From Streptomyces graminofaciens (GTDB taxonomy: Bacteria > Actinomycetota > Actinomycetes > Streptomycetales > Streptomycetaceae), in assembly GCF_030294945.1 (NCBI RefSeq), contig NZ_AP018448.1, positions 10,822,501 through 10,886,500 of the forward strand: 64,000 nt of DNA, read 5' to 3'. This document shows positions 46,282-55,782 of the stretch, in pieces. Position 1 is the stretch's first letter; each line of letters starts with the position of its first letter. The notes beneath the pieces were generated by a model that was not told the origin of the DNA, did not search any database, and was given only the letters and a program-made list of their open reading frames with translations. A program made the translations under genes and the position numbers.

Positions 46282-46872
46282 GTGGTGGTGACGACTCCGG
46301 CGGCTACCGCGTCGCCTCACTGGTTGACCCCGAGTACGGCGGAACACCCCCAGCGCGCGGGAACCAGCCACGCCGCGATCGCGCCGTACGGCACGTTCGT
46401 CGCCGGCGACGGCACCGAGATCGTTCTCTCGGTTCAGAACGAACGTGAATGGGTCTCCTGCTGCCGGACCGTGCTTGACCGCCCCGAGTTGGCAAGCGAC
46501 GGGCGATTCGACAGCGGCAGCCGACGGGTGGTGAACCGCCGCGTCCTGGAAGAGATTTTTGCTGATGTCTTCTCCGGCTTGACCGGTGAACAGCTCGAAC
46601 AGCGCCTCACCGAAGCGCGGATCGCCCATGCCCGGCAGCGCGATGTCGGAGAGATCGGTGTGCACCCTCAACTCGTGGCCCGGGACCGACTGACCGAGGT
46701 GCAGTCCCCGGTGGGTCCGTTGACTGCCGTGCGGCCGGTCATCGGCCTGGAGGGACGTTCATCGCGCATGGACCCGATTCCCGCACTTGGAGAGCACACG
46801 GACGCCATCCTGGAGGAGCTGGGATATGACGGTCCGGCGCGGGGTCGTTTGCACGCCGAATCCGCCGTGTGA
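46282..46872 (+). pseudogene. CaiB/BaiF CoA transferase, C-terminal part only
   Basis: From about 46330 the frame reads QRAGTSHAAIAPYGTFVAGD, GTEIVLSVQNEREWVSCCRT, VLDRPELASDGRFDSGSRR and ends with LGEHTDAILEELGYDG. This is the C-terminal portion of CaiB/BaiF-type CoA transferases; the N-terminal half with the catalytic Asp is missing. Upstream is a non-homologous leader. The neighbouring CitE fragment, on the other strand, belongs to the same kind of CoA-dependent pathway and was truncated at the same locus. Confidence 0.75.
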
Positions 46873-46926
46873 GGCAGCTCAAACAACCTCACTGCCTCGC
46901 GCACCGGTTTCGCGGCCGGCGCGGTG

Positions 46927-48234
46927 TCAGGGCCTCGCTCCCTCGATCTCGCGCATCGCGCGTCGAGCCGCCGACTCGGCGGCGTAGACCGAGCACAATG
47001 CTCGAAGGACGGCTATCGCGGCCGGTCCGTGTGGAGTGCTGGTTCGCCTCAGTATGCCGAGGCAGCCTTCGATGCGGCCGCTCCGCCCGATGGGAACGAA
47101 TAGGCAGGACATGGGTTTCTCGCTCTGCAGGAGCCAGTAGGTCCCACGGTGGTGCCGTGCGGACAGCTTCGTCAGCTGGACCGGAGCGGCGGTCTGTACC
47201 GCGTGCACGCTGGCGTAGCCGTCTCCCGGCCGAACTCCGGGCGCCACCCGGGAGACCCACTCCTCGGAAAGGCCGCGGTGGGCGACCAGTCGGAGCACGT
47301 CGCCGTCCACCTGGTGCACGCCGGCTCCGTCGGCAAGCCCGCGCTCGAGCAGTGCCTCCACCAGAGCAGTGGCCAAACCGTGCTCGTCGCCCGGGGCGGC
47401 GAGTTGCTCGGCGATCTCGGCGATGGCGTCGATGTGGTCCGCCTGCTCGCCTGCGGCGGCCAGATTGACGCGGTCCTCGTCGGGAATCTCCAGCACGGGG
47501 AGTGCGAACCTGTAGCCGTATCCCCGGACCGACGCGATCATGGTCGAGTGGCGGGCGTCGTCACCGAGTTTCGCGCGCAGCCTGCCCACGCAGATTCGCA
47601 GCGTGTTCAGGCCGTCCGGCCCCCCACCGCGGCCCCACACGCGCAGCAGGATCGCGCCCGGGGCCAGTGTCCCCTCGGCATTGCGCATGAGGAGGGCGAG
47701 CAGATCGAACTCGGTCGAGGTCAGGTGGACCTCTGTGTTGTCCCGACGAACAGTTCGCTGCCACAGGTCCACCCGTAGCGGCCCCGCAGCCAGGTATCGC
47801 GTGCCGGGGCCGAGCTGCTCCGTCGAACGGCGCATCACCGCGTAGGTGCGAGACAGGAGCTCTTCGTCCGGAAGGCCGGTGGGGAGAACCGCGTCCGCGC
47901 CGGCCCTGACAAGCGCCAGTACGTCTGCCGAATCCAGGTCTCCGACGACGACAAGCGGACGCGACGTGCTCCCTCGGACAGCGGCTGCGGCGTGCTCCGT
48001 CCAGGCCGCATCCGCGGCGCTGATCACGACTGCCGAGGGCCGGCGCACAGAGGCGGACCACGCCAGGCGTTCCTCGCCGATCTGCTCGACTGCCGCCCAT
48101 CCGAACCGCCGGCACGCCCGGCGCAGGTCGGCGAGCCCTGCATCGTCCGGTGTCCGGGCGACCACGAGCACCGGAGAGGCTGGGGCAGGACGGGCCCCGG
48201 ACGAAACCGAGAGCCGTTCGCGTGTCACGACCAT
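46927..48234 (-). CDS. Hybrid regulator: degenerate receiver, OmpR-type winged helix, GAF domain
   Basis: 435 residues from ATG 48234; GTG 48240 is possible. Residues 20-130 resemble a receiver fold (VLVVARTPDDAGLADLRRAC, PLVVVGDLDSADVLALVRAG), but the phosphoacceptor position in SAVVISAADAA does not show a clear Asp, so it is probably not phosphorylated. The winged helix follows (STEFDLLALLMRNAEGTLAP, LRICVGRLRAKLGD, IASVRGYGYRFALP), then a GAF-like domain (ADGAGVHQVDGDVLRLVAHRG through SCLFVPIGRSGRIEGCLGIL). It faces the P450 operon and probably senses a small molecule through GAF. Confidence 0.8.
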   Translation of the reverse strand: MVVTRERLSVSSGARPAPASPVLVVARTPDDAGLADLRRACRRFGWAAVEQIGEERLAWSASVRRPSAVVISAADAAWTEHAAAAVRGSTSRPLVVVGDLDSADVLALVRAGADAVLPTGLPDEELLSRTYAVMRRSTEQLGPGTRYLAAGPLRVDLWQRTVRRDNTEVHLTSTEFDLLALLMRNAEGTLAPGAILLRVWGRGGGPDGLNTLRICVGRLRAKLGDDARHSTMIASVRGYGYRFALPVLEIPDEDRVNLAAAGEQADHIDAIAEIAEQLAAPGDEHGLATALVEALLERGLADGAGVHQVDGDVLRLVAHRGLSEEWVSRVAPGVRPGDGYASVHAVQTAAPVQLTKLSARHHRGTYWLLQSEKPMSCLFVPIGRSGRIEGCLGILRRTSTPHGPAAIAVLRALCSVYAAESAARRAMREIEGARP

Positions 48235-48409
48235 GGGCACATCCTTGTGCGGCAAGTGTGAGTCGACCGCACAATCGTACGACCTCGGCGTTGGGAGTGA
48301 CGGCCCTGCGCGGCCCGTGATTTCGACATTCGACCGACATGCGGCGCTCCCTACCGTGGCCACAGCGCTCGACACGATGTTGTGCTGACGACGGAGGGAC
48401 CCGCCCACG

Positions 48410-48709
48410 ATGGACATCGACCGGACCCGAACCGCGGTTCTGGGGCTGCATCGGCTCCACGACATCGTCGCCCCCGGTGTCGCGACCGACGTCACCGTCG
48501 AGAGCGCGGCCCGGCACGCTGACGACCTCGGCTGCCGCACCACCGTCCTGGCCGCCGGCACGAGCGCGGCGTCGCTGGATGCACGCCAGGCTGCCCTCGA
48601 CGTCATGGGCCTGCCCGGGGAGGTGGCTTCCTCGGCGATCGTCCTGGCCGCGTTCGGTCAGGACGATCGGCTCCATTCCTGTTCCGCGACACTCGAGGAG
48701 GTCCGGTGA
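48410..48709 (+). CDS. Short isochorismatase-like protein, internally deleted, coupled to the P450 gene
   Basis: 99 residues. RTRTAVLGLHRLHDIV resembles the start of cysteine hydrolases of the isochorismatase family. APGVATDVTVESAARHADDL then GCRTTVLAAG resembles their C-terminal part (G-V-A-T-x-x-x-V-E-x-T-A-R). The middle with the catalytic Asp, Lys and Cys is absent, so the enzyme is not expected to work. Its stop overlaps the GTG start of the P450 gene (GTGA), so it serves at least as a translated leader that couples P450 translation. A degenerate copy of about 70 bp of it recurs at 56651-56719. Confidence 0.65.
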   Translation: MDIDRTRTAVLGLHRLHDIVAPGVATDVTVESAARHADDLGCRTTVLAAGTSAASLDARQAALDVMGLPGEVASSAIVLAAFGQDDRLHSCSATLEEVR

Positions 48710-51039
48710 CGAAGGACGCGACTCCGGGTACCGGTGGCTGTCCGGTTGCGCACGTGACGACACCCGACACCACAGGCTGTCCGGTCTCGTCCCGGGCGGC
48801 GGCCTTCGATCCGTTCGGCGAGGCCTATCAGCGCGATCCCGCGGAGGCGTTGCGCTGGGCCCGTGATCAGGAGCCGGTCTTCTACAGTCCGGCACTGGGG
48901 TATTGGGTCGTCGCGAGGTATGACGACGTAAAGACGGTGCTGCGCGACAACCGGGTCTTCTCGCCGTCGATCGCGCTGGAGCGCATCACTCCGACACCAC
49001 CCGAGGCCATGGAGGTCCTCCACCGGGCCGGGTACGCGATGGGGCGCACGCTCGTGAACGAGGACGAGCCCACTCACATGGAGAAGCGGCGGCTCCTGCT
49101 CGAGCCGTTCACCCCACCCCAGCTGGCTCAGCACGAGGAGATGGTGCGCCAGCTCACGCGAGAATACGTCGATCGGTTCGTCGACTCCGGGCGAGTCGAT
49201 CTCGTGAACGCCATGTTCTGGGAGATCCCCCTGACGGTCGCTCTGCACTTCCTCGGAGTGCCCGAGGAGGACATGGCGAAGTTGCGCCGGTACTCGGTCG
49301 CCCACACGGTCAACAACTGGGGTCGCCCGAAGCCGGAAGAACAGATGGCCGTGGCCGAGTCGGTCGCCCAGTTCTGGACCTTCGCCGGCGAGGTTCTGGA
49401 GAAGATGCGCAAGGAGCCCGCGGCGGAGGGCTGGATGCCGTTCACCATCCGCGCGCAGGAACAGGCGCCCGAGATCATCACGGAGTCGTACCTGCATTCG
49501 GTGATGATGGCCGTCGTGGTCGCCGCGCACGAGACGACTGCCAACGCCGCGGGCAATGCCCTGCGCCTCTTGCTGGAGAACCGCCCGGTCTGGGACGAGG
49601 TCTGCGCCGACTCGAGCCTCATCCCGAACGCTGTCGAGGAGTGCCTGCGGATCTCGCCGTCGATTGCTTCGTGGCGCCGGATCGTCACCGAGGACACGAC
49701 GCTGGGCGGGGTGTCGCTGCCGCGCGGTGCCAAGCTGTTGGTCGTCATGGCCTCGGCCAACCAGGACCCCCGCCGCTTCGATGCTCCGGGGGAAGTCGAC
49801 ATCCGGCGGGAGGATGCGAGCGAGCACCTCGCCTTCGGCTACGGGAGCCACAAGTGCCTTGGCAAGAACCTGGCGCGGATGGAGTTGCAGATCTTCCTCG
49901 AGGAGTTGTCGACACGGCTTCCGCACATGGAGCTGGTGCCCGACCAGGAGTTCACCTACCTGCCCAACACGTCGTTCCGCGGGCCCGATCACGTCTGGGT
50001 GCAATGGGACCCGAGCCGTAACCCCGAACGGACCGACCCCGGGATCCTGGACCGCCGTCGCCCGATCAAGCTCGGCGAGCCGTCGAAGAAGACGATCTTC
50101 AGAAGGGCCCGCGTCGACAGCCTCCACCGCGAGACGGAGGACGTCGTCCGCGTGCGGCTGACGGACGTGTCCGGGCAGCCGCTGCCGACATGGGCGGCCG
50201 GGGCGCACGTGGAGATCGAACACGGCGGCCTCGCCCGGCGGTACACGCTCTGCGGCGACCGGGACGACAAGGCGAGTTACGAGATCGCCGTGCTGCGTGA
50301 GCCTGGCGGCCGGGGCGGGTCGCGACTGATCCACGAGCAACTACGGGTCGGTGACGATCTCGTCATTCGCGGACCGCGGAACAACTTCCGGATCGACCCC
50401 GCTGCTTCCCATTACCTCCTCGTCGCGGGCGGCATCGGCATCACCCCGATCATCGCGATGGCCGACGAGCTGGCGGCCGCAGGCCGCCCCTACGAGATCC
50501 ACTACGCGGGCCGCGCCCGATCGGATATGGCCCTGCTGGACCGGCTCATCCGGGACCACGCGCCACAGACCACGCTCTACCCGAAGGCAGAGGGAGCGCG
50601 GCTCGACGTCGAGGGCATCCTCGTCGACGCACCAGCGGGAACGCAGGTTTATGCCTGCGGCCCGGACCGCCTGCTCCAGGCTCTCGAGGCCGCGTCGGAG
50701 GATTGGCCGGACGACACGCTGAGGGTCGAGCGGTTCAGCGGAACGGCGCCGACCCTGGACCCCAAGGTCGAGCACCACTTCGAAGTCGAGCTGACCGACT
50801 CGGCCATGACCGTGCAGGTCCGTGCGGACCAGACCGTGCTCGAAGCCCTGCGAACTGCCAACGTAGACGTCCAAAGCGATTGCGAGGAAGGGCTTTGCGG
50901 GGCATGCGAGATCCCCGTCCTCGCGGGCGACATCGACCATCGCGACAGTGTGCTGACGAGGTCCGAGCGCGCCCACGGCGACCGGATGATGTCGTGCTGC
51001 TCACGGGCGGCGGGCGACCGGTTGATCCTGCGCATCTGA
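48706..51039 (+). CDS. Self-sufficient cytochrome P450-reductase-ferredoxin fusion (CYP116B type)
   Basis: 777 residues. The P450 domain (about 1-440) has the I-helix VVVAAHETTANAAGN, the ExxR pair EECLRISPSIASWRR region and the heme loop LAFGYGSHKCLGKNLAR. A linker leads to a phthalate-dioxygenase-reductase-like module: flavin motif RRYTLCGDRDD, and the NAD(P)H motif LLVAGGIGITPIIAM with VYACGPDRLL. A [2Fe-2S] domain at the C-terminus has SDCEEGLCGACEIPVL and MMSCCSRAAGD. The same three-part order is that of P450RhF/CYP116B enzymes, which need no separate redox partner. It probably starts breakdown of an aromatic or aliphatic substrate by hydroxylation or O-dealkylation. Confidence 0.93.
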   Translation: MTKDATPGTGGCPVAHVTTPDTTGCPVSSRAAAFDPFGEAYQRDPAEALRWARDQEPVFYSPALGYWVVARYDDVKTVLRDNRVFSPSIALERITPTPPEAMEVLHRAGYAMGRTLVNEDEPTHMEKRRLLLEPFTPPQLAQHEEMVRQLTREYVDRFVDSGRVDLVNAMFWEIPLTVALHFLGVPEEDMAKLRRYSVAHTVNNWGRPKPEEQMAVAESVAQFWTFAGEVLEKMRKEPAAEGWMPFTIRAQEQAPEIITESYLHSVMMAVVVAAHETTANAAGNALRLLLENRPVWDEVCADSSLIPNAVEECLRISPSIASWRRIVTEDTTLGGVSLPRGAKLLVVMASANQDPRRFDAPGEVDIRREDASEHLAFGYGSHKCLGKNLARMELQIFLEELSTRLPHMELVPDQEFTYLPNTSFRGPDHVWVQWDPSRNPERTDPGILDRRRPIKLGEPSKKTIFRRARVDSLHRETEDVVRVRLTDVSGQPLPTWAAGAHVEIEHGGLARRYTLCGDRDDKASYEIAVLREPGGRGGSRLIHEQLRVGDDLVIRGPRNNFRIDPAASHYLLVAGGIGITPIIAMADELAAAGRPYEIHYAGRARSDMALLDRLIRDHAPQTTLYPKAEGARLDVEGILVDAPAGTQVYACGPDRLLQALEAASEDWPDDTLRVERFSGTAPTLDPKVEHHFEVELTDSAMTVQVRADQTVLEALRTANVDVQSDCEEGLCGACEIPVLAGDIDHRDSVLTRSERAHGDRMMSCCSRAAGDRLILRI

Positions 51040-51705
51040 CGATCGTGCACCCCGGGCCATTTCCCGCCCGGGGAAGCTACAGGAGGGCCGGCCTCGATCT
51101 CTGGTAACGGTTGTACCGTGATCTCGAGTTGCGGCTGCTGATAGGGCGGACCCCCCGGCCTTGCGGGGTGGCCGGCGCTCCGTGGTCCTGGTCGTGGACA
51201 ACGTGAATTCTCAGCGCCTGCCAGCAGTTCTTGGGCGCCGTTCATGGGCTTTTGCCCTGATTTCGAGGGTAATGCTCTCTGCGCCGCGCTCACGGGCGGG
51301 ATCTCTGACGGCGCCGCAGGCTTCGCTTGACGCTCGTCGATTCCGGGAAGCGTGTACGCCGTCGTCACGGGCGACCTCTCCGACGGTCTCGCCATCGGCG
51401 CCGCCGACCTCGCGGGTGGGACGCGGGTGGGTTTCGCCGAGCCGGCGCGGGACGCCGCGCCGCGGCGAGACAGTTTTGATCCTCGTTGGGTTTAGCGGAC
51501 CACGAGCGGTTGGTCGGGCAATTGCGTGTACGTCGCGGGTTAACGGCTGTCTACATCCGTCATCCATCGCTCGTACCGGCACAACTCCACTCACCGTCGC
51601 CGACAGCCGCAGACTGCCCTGGCGCGTCAGTGGGGGCGCCAGACTCCGTGACGACTGCCGAGAACGGACATACAGCCGACATCTGCGAGCTGCCACCGTT
51701 GAGGG
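51040..51705. other. Intergenic stretch between the P450 and hydrolase genes
   Basis: No gene is convincing. A short plus-strand frame at about 51352-51495 reads VYAVVTGDLSDGLAIGAADL and looks protein-like, but has no recognised family and no ribosome binding site. The promoter of the downstream operon is expected here. Confidence 0.4.
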
Positions 51706-52866
51706 GTGAGCACGAAGAACTCCCCGACAACCGGGGTCACCGTGGAGCGTCACCTTCTCGCGGCGCCGTCCGCGCCCAGTTCGCGCGTCGACGTCTATTC
51801 CGGGGTCGCCCGCCTCGCGGCGACCGTGTGGGCAAGCGAGGTGGTCGCCGAGGGCAGGCAGCCGGACACCGCGATCATGTTCGTCCATCCGACATCCAAC
51901 ATGTTGGGGCACTACGCCCTGACCCCGCTGGCCCAGCGCGGGTTCGCCGCGGTCGGCCTGACCACCCGCTACGTCGGCAACGACTCGTCGCTGGTCACAG
52001 AGAACGTGCTGCTGGACATCGCCTCGATGGTCCGGCACCTGCGAGAGGAGCGGGGCTACCGGCGCGTCGTGCTGGTCGGAAACTCGGGTGGCGCGTCGGT
52101 GGTGCCCTATTACCAGGCGCAGGCCCAGCACGCCACGGTCACCGACCCGCCCGGTGGTGGACCTGACCTGACGGAGTACGACCTTCCGCCGGCGGACGCG
52201 GTCGTCATGCTGATGGCCCATTCGGGCCGCGCGCGTCTCGTCACCGAGTGGCTCGATCCCGCCATCCTCGACGAGGCCTCGCCCTTCGTGCGGGATCCCG
52301 ACCTGGACATGTTCGACGAGCGGAACGGGCCGCCGTACACGCCCGAGTTCGTCGCGCGATATCGCGCGGCACAGGTCCAACGAAACCGGCGCATCAGCAG
52401 GTGGGCGGAGCAGATGCTGAGGGCTGTCCCCGACGGGGTCGACGACTTTCCGTTCGTCGTGCATGGAACCTACGCCGACCTACGCAGCCTCGACCCGGGC
52501 CTGGAGCCGAGTGACCGCGAAATCGGCGTCTCGCTTTGGGGCGACCCGTTCGCGGCGAACTTCCTGCCGGCCGCGATCGCCCGGTACACGACCGCGCGGA
52601 GCTGGCTCAACCAGTGGTCGATCGACCACGCCCAGGGCGATGCACTGCGCTGGCTGCCCCGGAGCAAGGTGCCCGTGCTCATCGTCTATGGGACGGGGGA
52701 CACCGCGGCCCACCCACAGCACGCACTCGACATGGCCGCAGCGGCACCCGAGCCGCTCACCACCCTGGTCCCCATCAAGAGCGCCGGCCACTACTTCCAG
52801 GGACAGCCCGAGCTTCGCGACCAGGCCTGCCAGCACATCGCCGAATGGGTTCGCGCACAGCTCTGA
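51706..52866 (+). CDS. Alpha/beta-hydrolase-fold protein
   Basis: 386 residues. The strand-turn VVLVGNSGGASVVPYY carries the nucleophile elbow G-N-S-G-G with Ser127. The core follows the usual order, with VLIVYGTGDTAAHPQHALDM supplying the acid and IKSAGHYFQGQ the catalytic His. A long insertion between about 200 and 290 forms a lid. It heads a plus-strand operon with a VOC protein and an acyl-CoA ligase, so it may hydrolyse an ester, a lactone or a ring-cleavage product in that pathway. Confidence 0.85.
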   Translation: MSTKNSPTTGVTVERHLLAAPSAPSSRVDVYSGVARLAATVWASEVVAEGRQPDTAIMFVHPTSNMLGHYALTPLAQRGFAAVGLTTRYVGNDSSLVTENVLLDIASMVRHLREERGYRRVVLVGNSGGASVVPYYQAQAQHATVTDPPGGGPDLTEYDLPPADAVVMLMAHSGRARLVTEWLDPAILDEASPFVRDPDLDMFDERNGPPYTPEFVARYRAAQVQRNRRISRWAEQMLRAVPDGVDDFPFVVHGTYADLRSLDPGLEPSDREIGVSLWGDPFAANFLPAAIARYTTARSWLNQWSIDHAQGDALRWLPRSKVPVLIVYGTGDTAAHPQHALDMAAAAPEPLTTLVPIKSAGHYFQGQPELRDQACQHIAEWVRAQL

Positions 52867-52897
52867 CCAGGAAATTCATCGATCAAGGAGAGTTGAT

Positions 52898-53554
52898 ATG
52901 AGTCAGCCGAATGCCACCCTCTCGGGTCCGCCGGCTCAGGGACGCCCGAAGATGCTGAACCACCTGGCCTACGTCACTCATGACGTGGAGGGCACAGTGG
53001 ACTTCTATACGCAGGTCATGGGCATGCCGATGGTGAGTACTGTCATCGGCTCCAGGGTCCCGTCCACCGGTGACGACTTCCCGTACTTCCACGTGTTCTT
53101 CCGGCTGGATGACGGGTCGACGCTGGCGTTCTTCGAGGCTCCGGGGCTTCCGCGGGCGAATCCGAAGGGCCACCCCGCGTACGACATCTTCGACCACCTG
53201 GCTTTCGAGGCGGACAAGCCCGAGGACATTCACGCATGGGCTGCGTGGCTGCTGCAGAACGGTGTCGAGATCACCGGGCCGACCGATCACGGCATCATCC
53301 TGTCGATCTACTTCCGGGATCCCGTGAACGACATCCGCCTGGAGATCACCTGCCCGCTGGTCGAGGACTGGAACGCGCGTGAGGACGCCGCCGCGCGCGA
53401 TCTGCGGGATTGGGTCGAGGTGAAGAACTCGGCCGCGGAGACTGGTCAGGACGTTTCCGAGGCGCTGCTGAAGTTCATCGCCGCGCGCGACGCCGAGCAG
53501 CATGACCGCGCGGTGGAGGGCCCGGACGACTCCCTGCCCCGTGCGAGCAGGTGA
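52898..53554 (+). CDS. VOC/glyoxalase-fold protein (possible extradiol-dioxygenase-like)
   Basis: 218 residues; AAGGAG lies 7 nt before the ATG. The VOC beta-alpha-beta units are LNHLAYVTHDVEGTVDFYTQ and FDHLAFEADKPEDIHAWAAW, with metal-ligand-like His (LNHLAY, FDHLAF) and Glu (RLEITCP). The C-terminal tail of about 60 residues is rich in charged residues. The next gene starts within its stop codon (ATGA), so it is coupled to the acyl-CoA ligase. Whether it is a dioxygenase, an isomerase or a lyase is open. Confidence 0.82.
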   Translation: MSQPNATLSGPPAQGRPKMLNHLAYVTHDVEGTVDFYTQVMGMPMVSTVIGSRVPSTGDDFPYFHVFFRLDDGSTLAFFEAPGLPRANPKGHPAYDIFDHLAFEADKPEDIHAWAAWLLQNGVEITGPTDHGIILSIYFRDPVNDIRLEITCPLVEDWNAREDAAARDLRDWVEVKNSAAETGQDVSEALLKFIAARDAEQHDRAVEGPDDSLPRASR

Positions 53555-55068
53555 TGAACCTTGCGACGTCGCTTGCCCAGGTGGCGGCGCGGTGGCCCAA
53601 CCGCTCCGCGGTGACCTGGGGCGAGCGCACCCTGACCTGGGCCGAAATCGATCGCCGGTCCGACGCACTCGCCCGCCACCTGCGGCTGCTCGGGGCCGCC
53701 CCGGGAAGCCGGGTCGCGCTCCTCATGCGCAACCGGCCCGAGCTGCTGGAGGCGATGTACGCCGCGTTCAAGGCCGGGATGGTGATCGTCCCGCTGAATG
53801 CGAAGCTCCCGGCGGCCGAGGTCGCCTACCACCTCGAGGACTCCGAGGCCGCGGTCCTGGTGACCGACGAGAAGGGCGCGGCCGAGGTCGGCGACCCGGG
53901 GGTACCCCTGGTCGTCACCGGGCCCGACTACGAACGGCTGCTCGACTCGCACGCGGTTGGCCCTTACGGGATCGTCGACGTCCGGCCGGACACTGTGGCC
54001 TGGTTGTTCTACACGTCCGGCACAACCGGGCGGCCCAAGGGCGCGATGCTCACCCATGGCGGCTTGGCCTTCGTGGTCGCCTCCTGGCTCGCCGACCTGA
54101 CCCCGCTCGACGAGCACGACGTCACACTGCACGCGGCGCCACTGAGCCACGGCGCGGGTTTCCACGCACTCGCCGCGACAGCCCGCGGGGTGCACCAGGT
54201 CATCCCGGCCGAGGAACGGTTCGACCCGCCGGCCATTCTCGCGCTGATGCGGGAGCGGCGCGTGACGAACACGTGGATGGTGCCCACGCAGATCACCATG
54301 CTCGTCGACCACCTCGACGGCGGCGCTTGCGTCCTGCCCGACCTGCGGCACATCGTGTACGGCGGGGCGCCATTCCCGACGGCCGAACTCGCCGCCGCTC
54401 TGCGGACCTTCGGGCGGGTGCTCGTCCAGCTGTACGCACAGGGCGAGTCGCCGATGACGGTGACCTGGCTGCCCGCCGCCGACCACCCGGACCCGGATGG
54501 GCCGGAGACGGCCCTGTTGCGGTCGGCGGGTTACCCGCGGCCCGGTATGGACCTGCGGATCGTGGATCCCGACAGCGGTGAAGTGCTCGGTCCCGACGCA
54601 GTAGGCGAAGTTGCCGTTTCCGGGCCGGCTGTGATGACCGGGTACTGGAAGCGGCCGGAGGAGACGGCGAAGGCCCTGCATGGCGGCTGGCTGCGCACCG
54701 GTGACCTGGGCAGGATCGACTTCGGGGGCCGGCTGTTCCTGCTCGACCGGTCCAAGGATTTGATCATCACCGGCGGGTCGAACGTCTACGCCATCGAGGT
54801 CGAGCGGGCGCTGCTCGAGCACGCCGGCGTCGCCGACGTCGCCGTGATCGGTACGCCGCACCGCACTTGGGGAGAAACGGTCACCGCGGTCGTCGTGCCC
54901 GGCGACGACGGCGCCGAGGGAGACGAGCTCGCCGCGCACGCCAAGCGGCTGCTCGCACCGTACAAGGTGCCCCGGCGCTTCGAGTTCGTCGACGCCATCC
55001 CACGCAACGCCTACGGAAAGATCGACAAGCGTCGGCTGCGGGAGCGTTTCGGATCCGCATCGACCTGA
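53551..55068 (+). CDS. AMP-dependent acyl-CoA synthetase/ligase
   Basis: 505 residues. Adenylation motifs are VAWLFYTSGTTGRPKGAML (P-loop-like A3), YAQGESPMTVTWLP, GYWKRPEETAKAL, LRTGDLGRIDFGG, FLLDRSKDLIITGGSNVYAI and the catalytic Lys in RNAYGKIDKRRLR. It adenylates a carboxylic acid and transfers it to CoA. The 3' 263 bp are duplicated at 56722-56983, showing recent rearrangement. It supplies the CoA ester that the CoA transferase and lyase of this island would handle. Confidence 0.92.
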   Translation: MMNLATSLAQVAARWPNRSAVTWGERTLTWAEIDRRSDALARHLRLLGAAPGSRVALLMRNRPELLEAMYAAFKAGMVIVPLNAKLPAAEVAYHLEDSEAAVLVTDEKGAAEVGDPGVPLVVTGPDYERLLDSHAVGPYGIVDVRPDTVAWLFYTSGTTGRPKGAMLTHGGLAFVVASWLADLTPLDEHDVTLHAAPLSHGAGFHALAATARGVHQVIPAEERFDPPAILALMRERRVTNTWMVPTQITMLVDHLDGGACVLPDLRHIVYGGAPFPTAELAAALRTFGRVLVQLYAQGESPMTVTWLPAADHPDPDGPETALLRSAGYPRPGMDLRIVDPDSGEVLGPDAVGEVAVSGPAVMTGYWKRPEETAKALHGGWLRTGDLGRIDFGGRLFLLDRSKDLIITGGSNVYAIEVERALLEHAGVADVAVIGTPHRTWGETVTAVVVPGDDGAEGDELAAHAKRLLAPYKVPRRFEFVDAIPRNAYGKIDKRRLRERFGSAST

Positions 55069-55119
55069 CGCCGAGCACCGGACCAGCACGCAGTCGACGA
55101 AGGAGTGCGGTCGGATGAG

Positions 55120-55470
55120 AGCTCCCCTTCCGCCGCGGCGGACGCCGCGCGCAAGGTGGCACGCGGCGAGCTCCGCGCACTGGCCGGCGGACACCGGGTC
55201 GGCAACCCACGGGCTGTTACCGAGCCAGGTACGCGCCTAGGTCGCCGCCATCCCGAGGTGCGGCTCAAGGTCTTCAGCCACATGGTGACCCGCGCCAGGT
55301 CGAGCAGCTGCTCGACGGCCGCGTCGGGGTCGGCGTGCTTCGGACCCCCTGCTCGGCAGCGGGCCTGGTCGTGGAGACGCTGCGCGAAGAACCCGTCGGC
55401 GTCCTCCTGGCCAGCCGCCTCCCCGCCGCGGTGCACCGGGAGCTCGACCTGTCGGACAGCGGACAGCACA
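55120..55470 (+). pseudogene. LysR-family regulator remnant, frameshifted
   Basis: One frame gives DAARKVARGELRALAGG and RRHPEVRLKVFSHM; another, from about 55290, gives VEQLLDGRVGVGVLRTPC then EEPVGVLLASRLPAAVHREL. These are the first half of a LysR effector domain (R-x-F-R-R-R-H-P-E-V and then L-L-D-G-R-V-D-x-G). The HTH is missing, and the frames do not join. It sits between the ligase and the SnoaL-like gene, and may be what is left of the operon's former regulator. Confidence 0.6.
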
Positions 55471-55782
55471 TCCCCCGTCGGCAGGCTCGACCCGGAACTG
55501 AAATCTCAACGACAGCCATCCACTTCTAACATGGCGCGCATGGTCGGCGTAAGCGGGCCCCACTGCCGCTGCCTGGCGCGACGAGGCAGGCAGCCGTCGA
55601 TGGCGAACACCAAGCGGTACGGCCCAGCCCGCTCCGACGCGGAGCCGCGAGATCCGGGACTCCACTGCGCGCGTCCCGCCACCCGGGACAAGGCCGACCG
55701 TCACGCCACCTGCACTCCGTTCCTGCTGGTCAGCACGGATTCTGTCGTGCTGTTCCGGCCCCAACGAAGGGATTTGGTCTTC

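Noticed and set aside
48658..50340. 560-codon open frame antisense to the P450 fusion
   Set aside because: No motif; the plus strand encodes a complete CYP116B-type protein.
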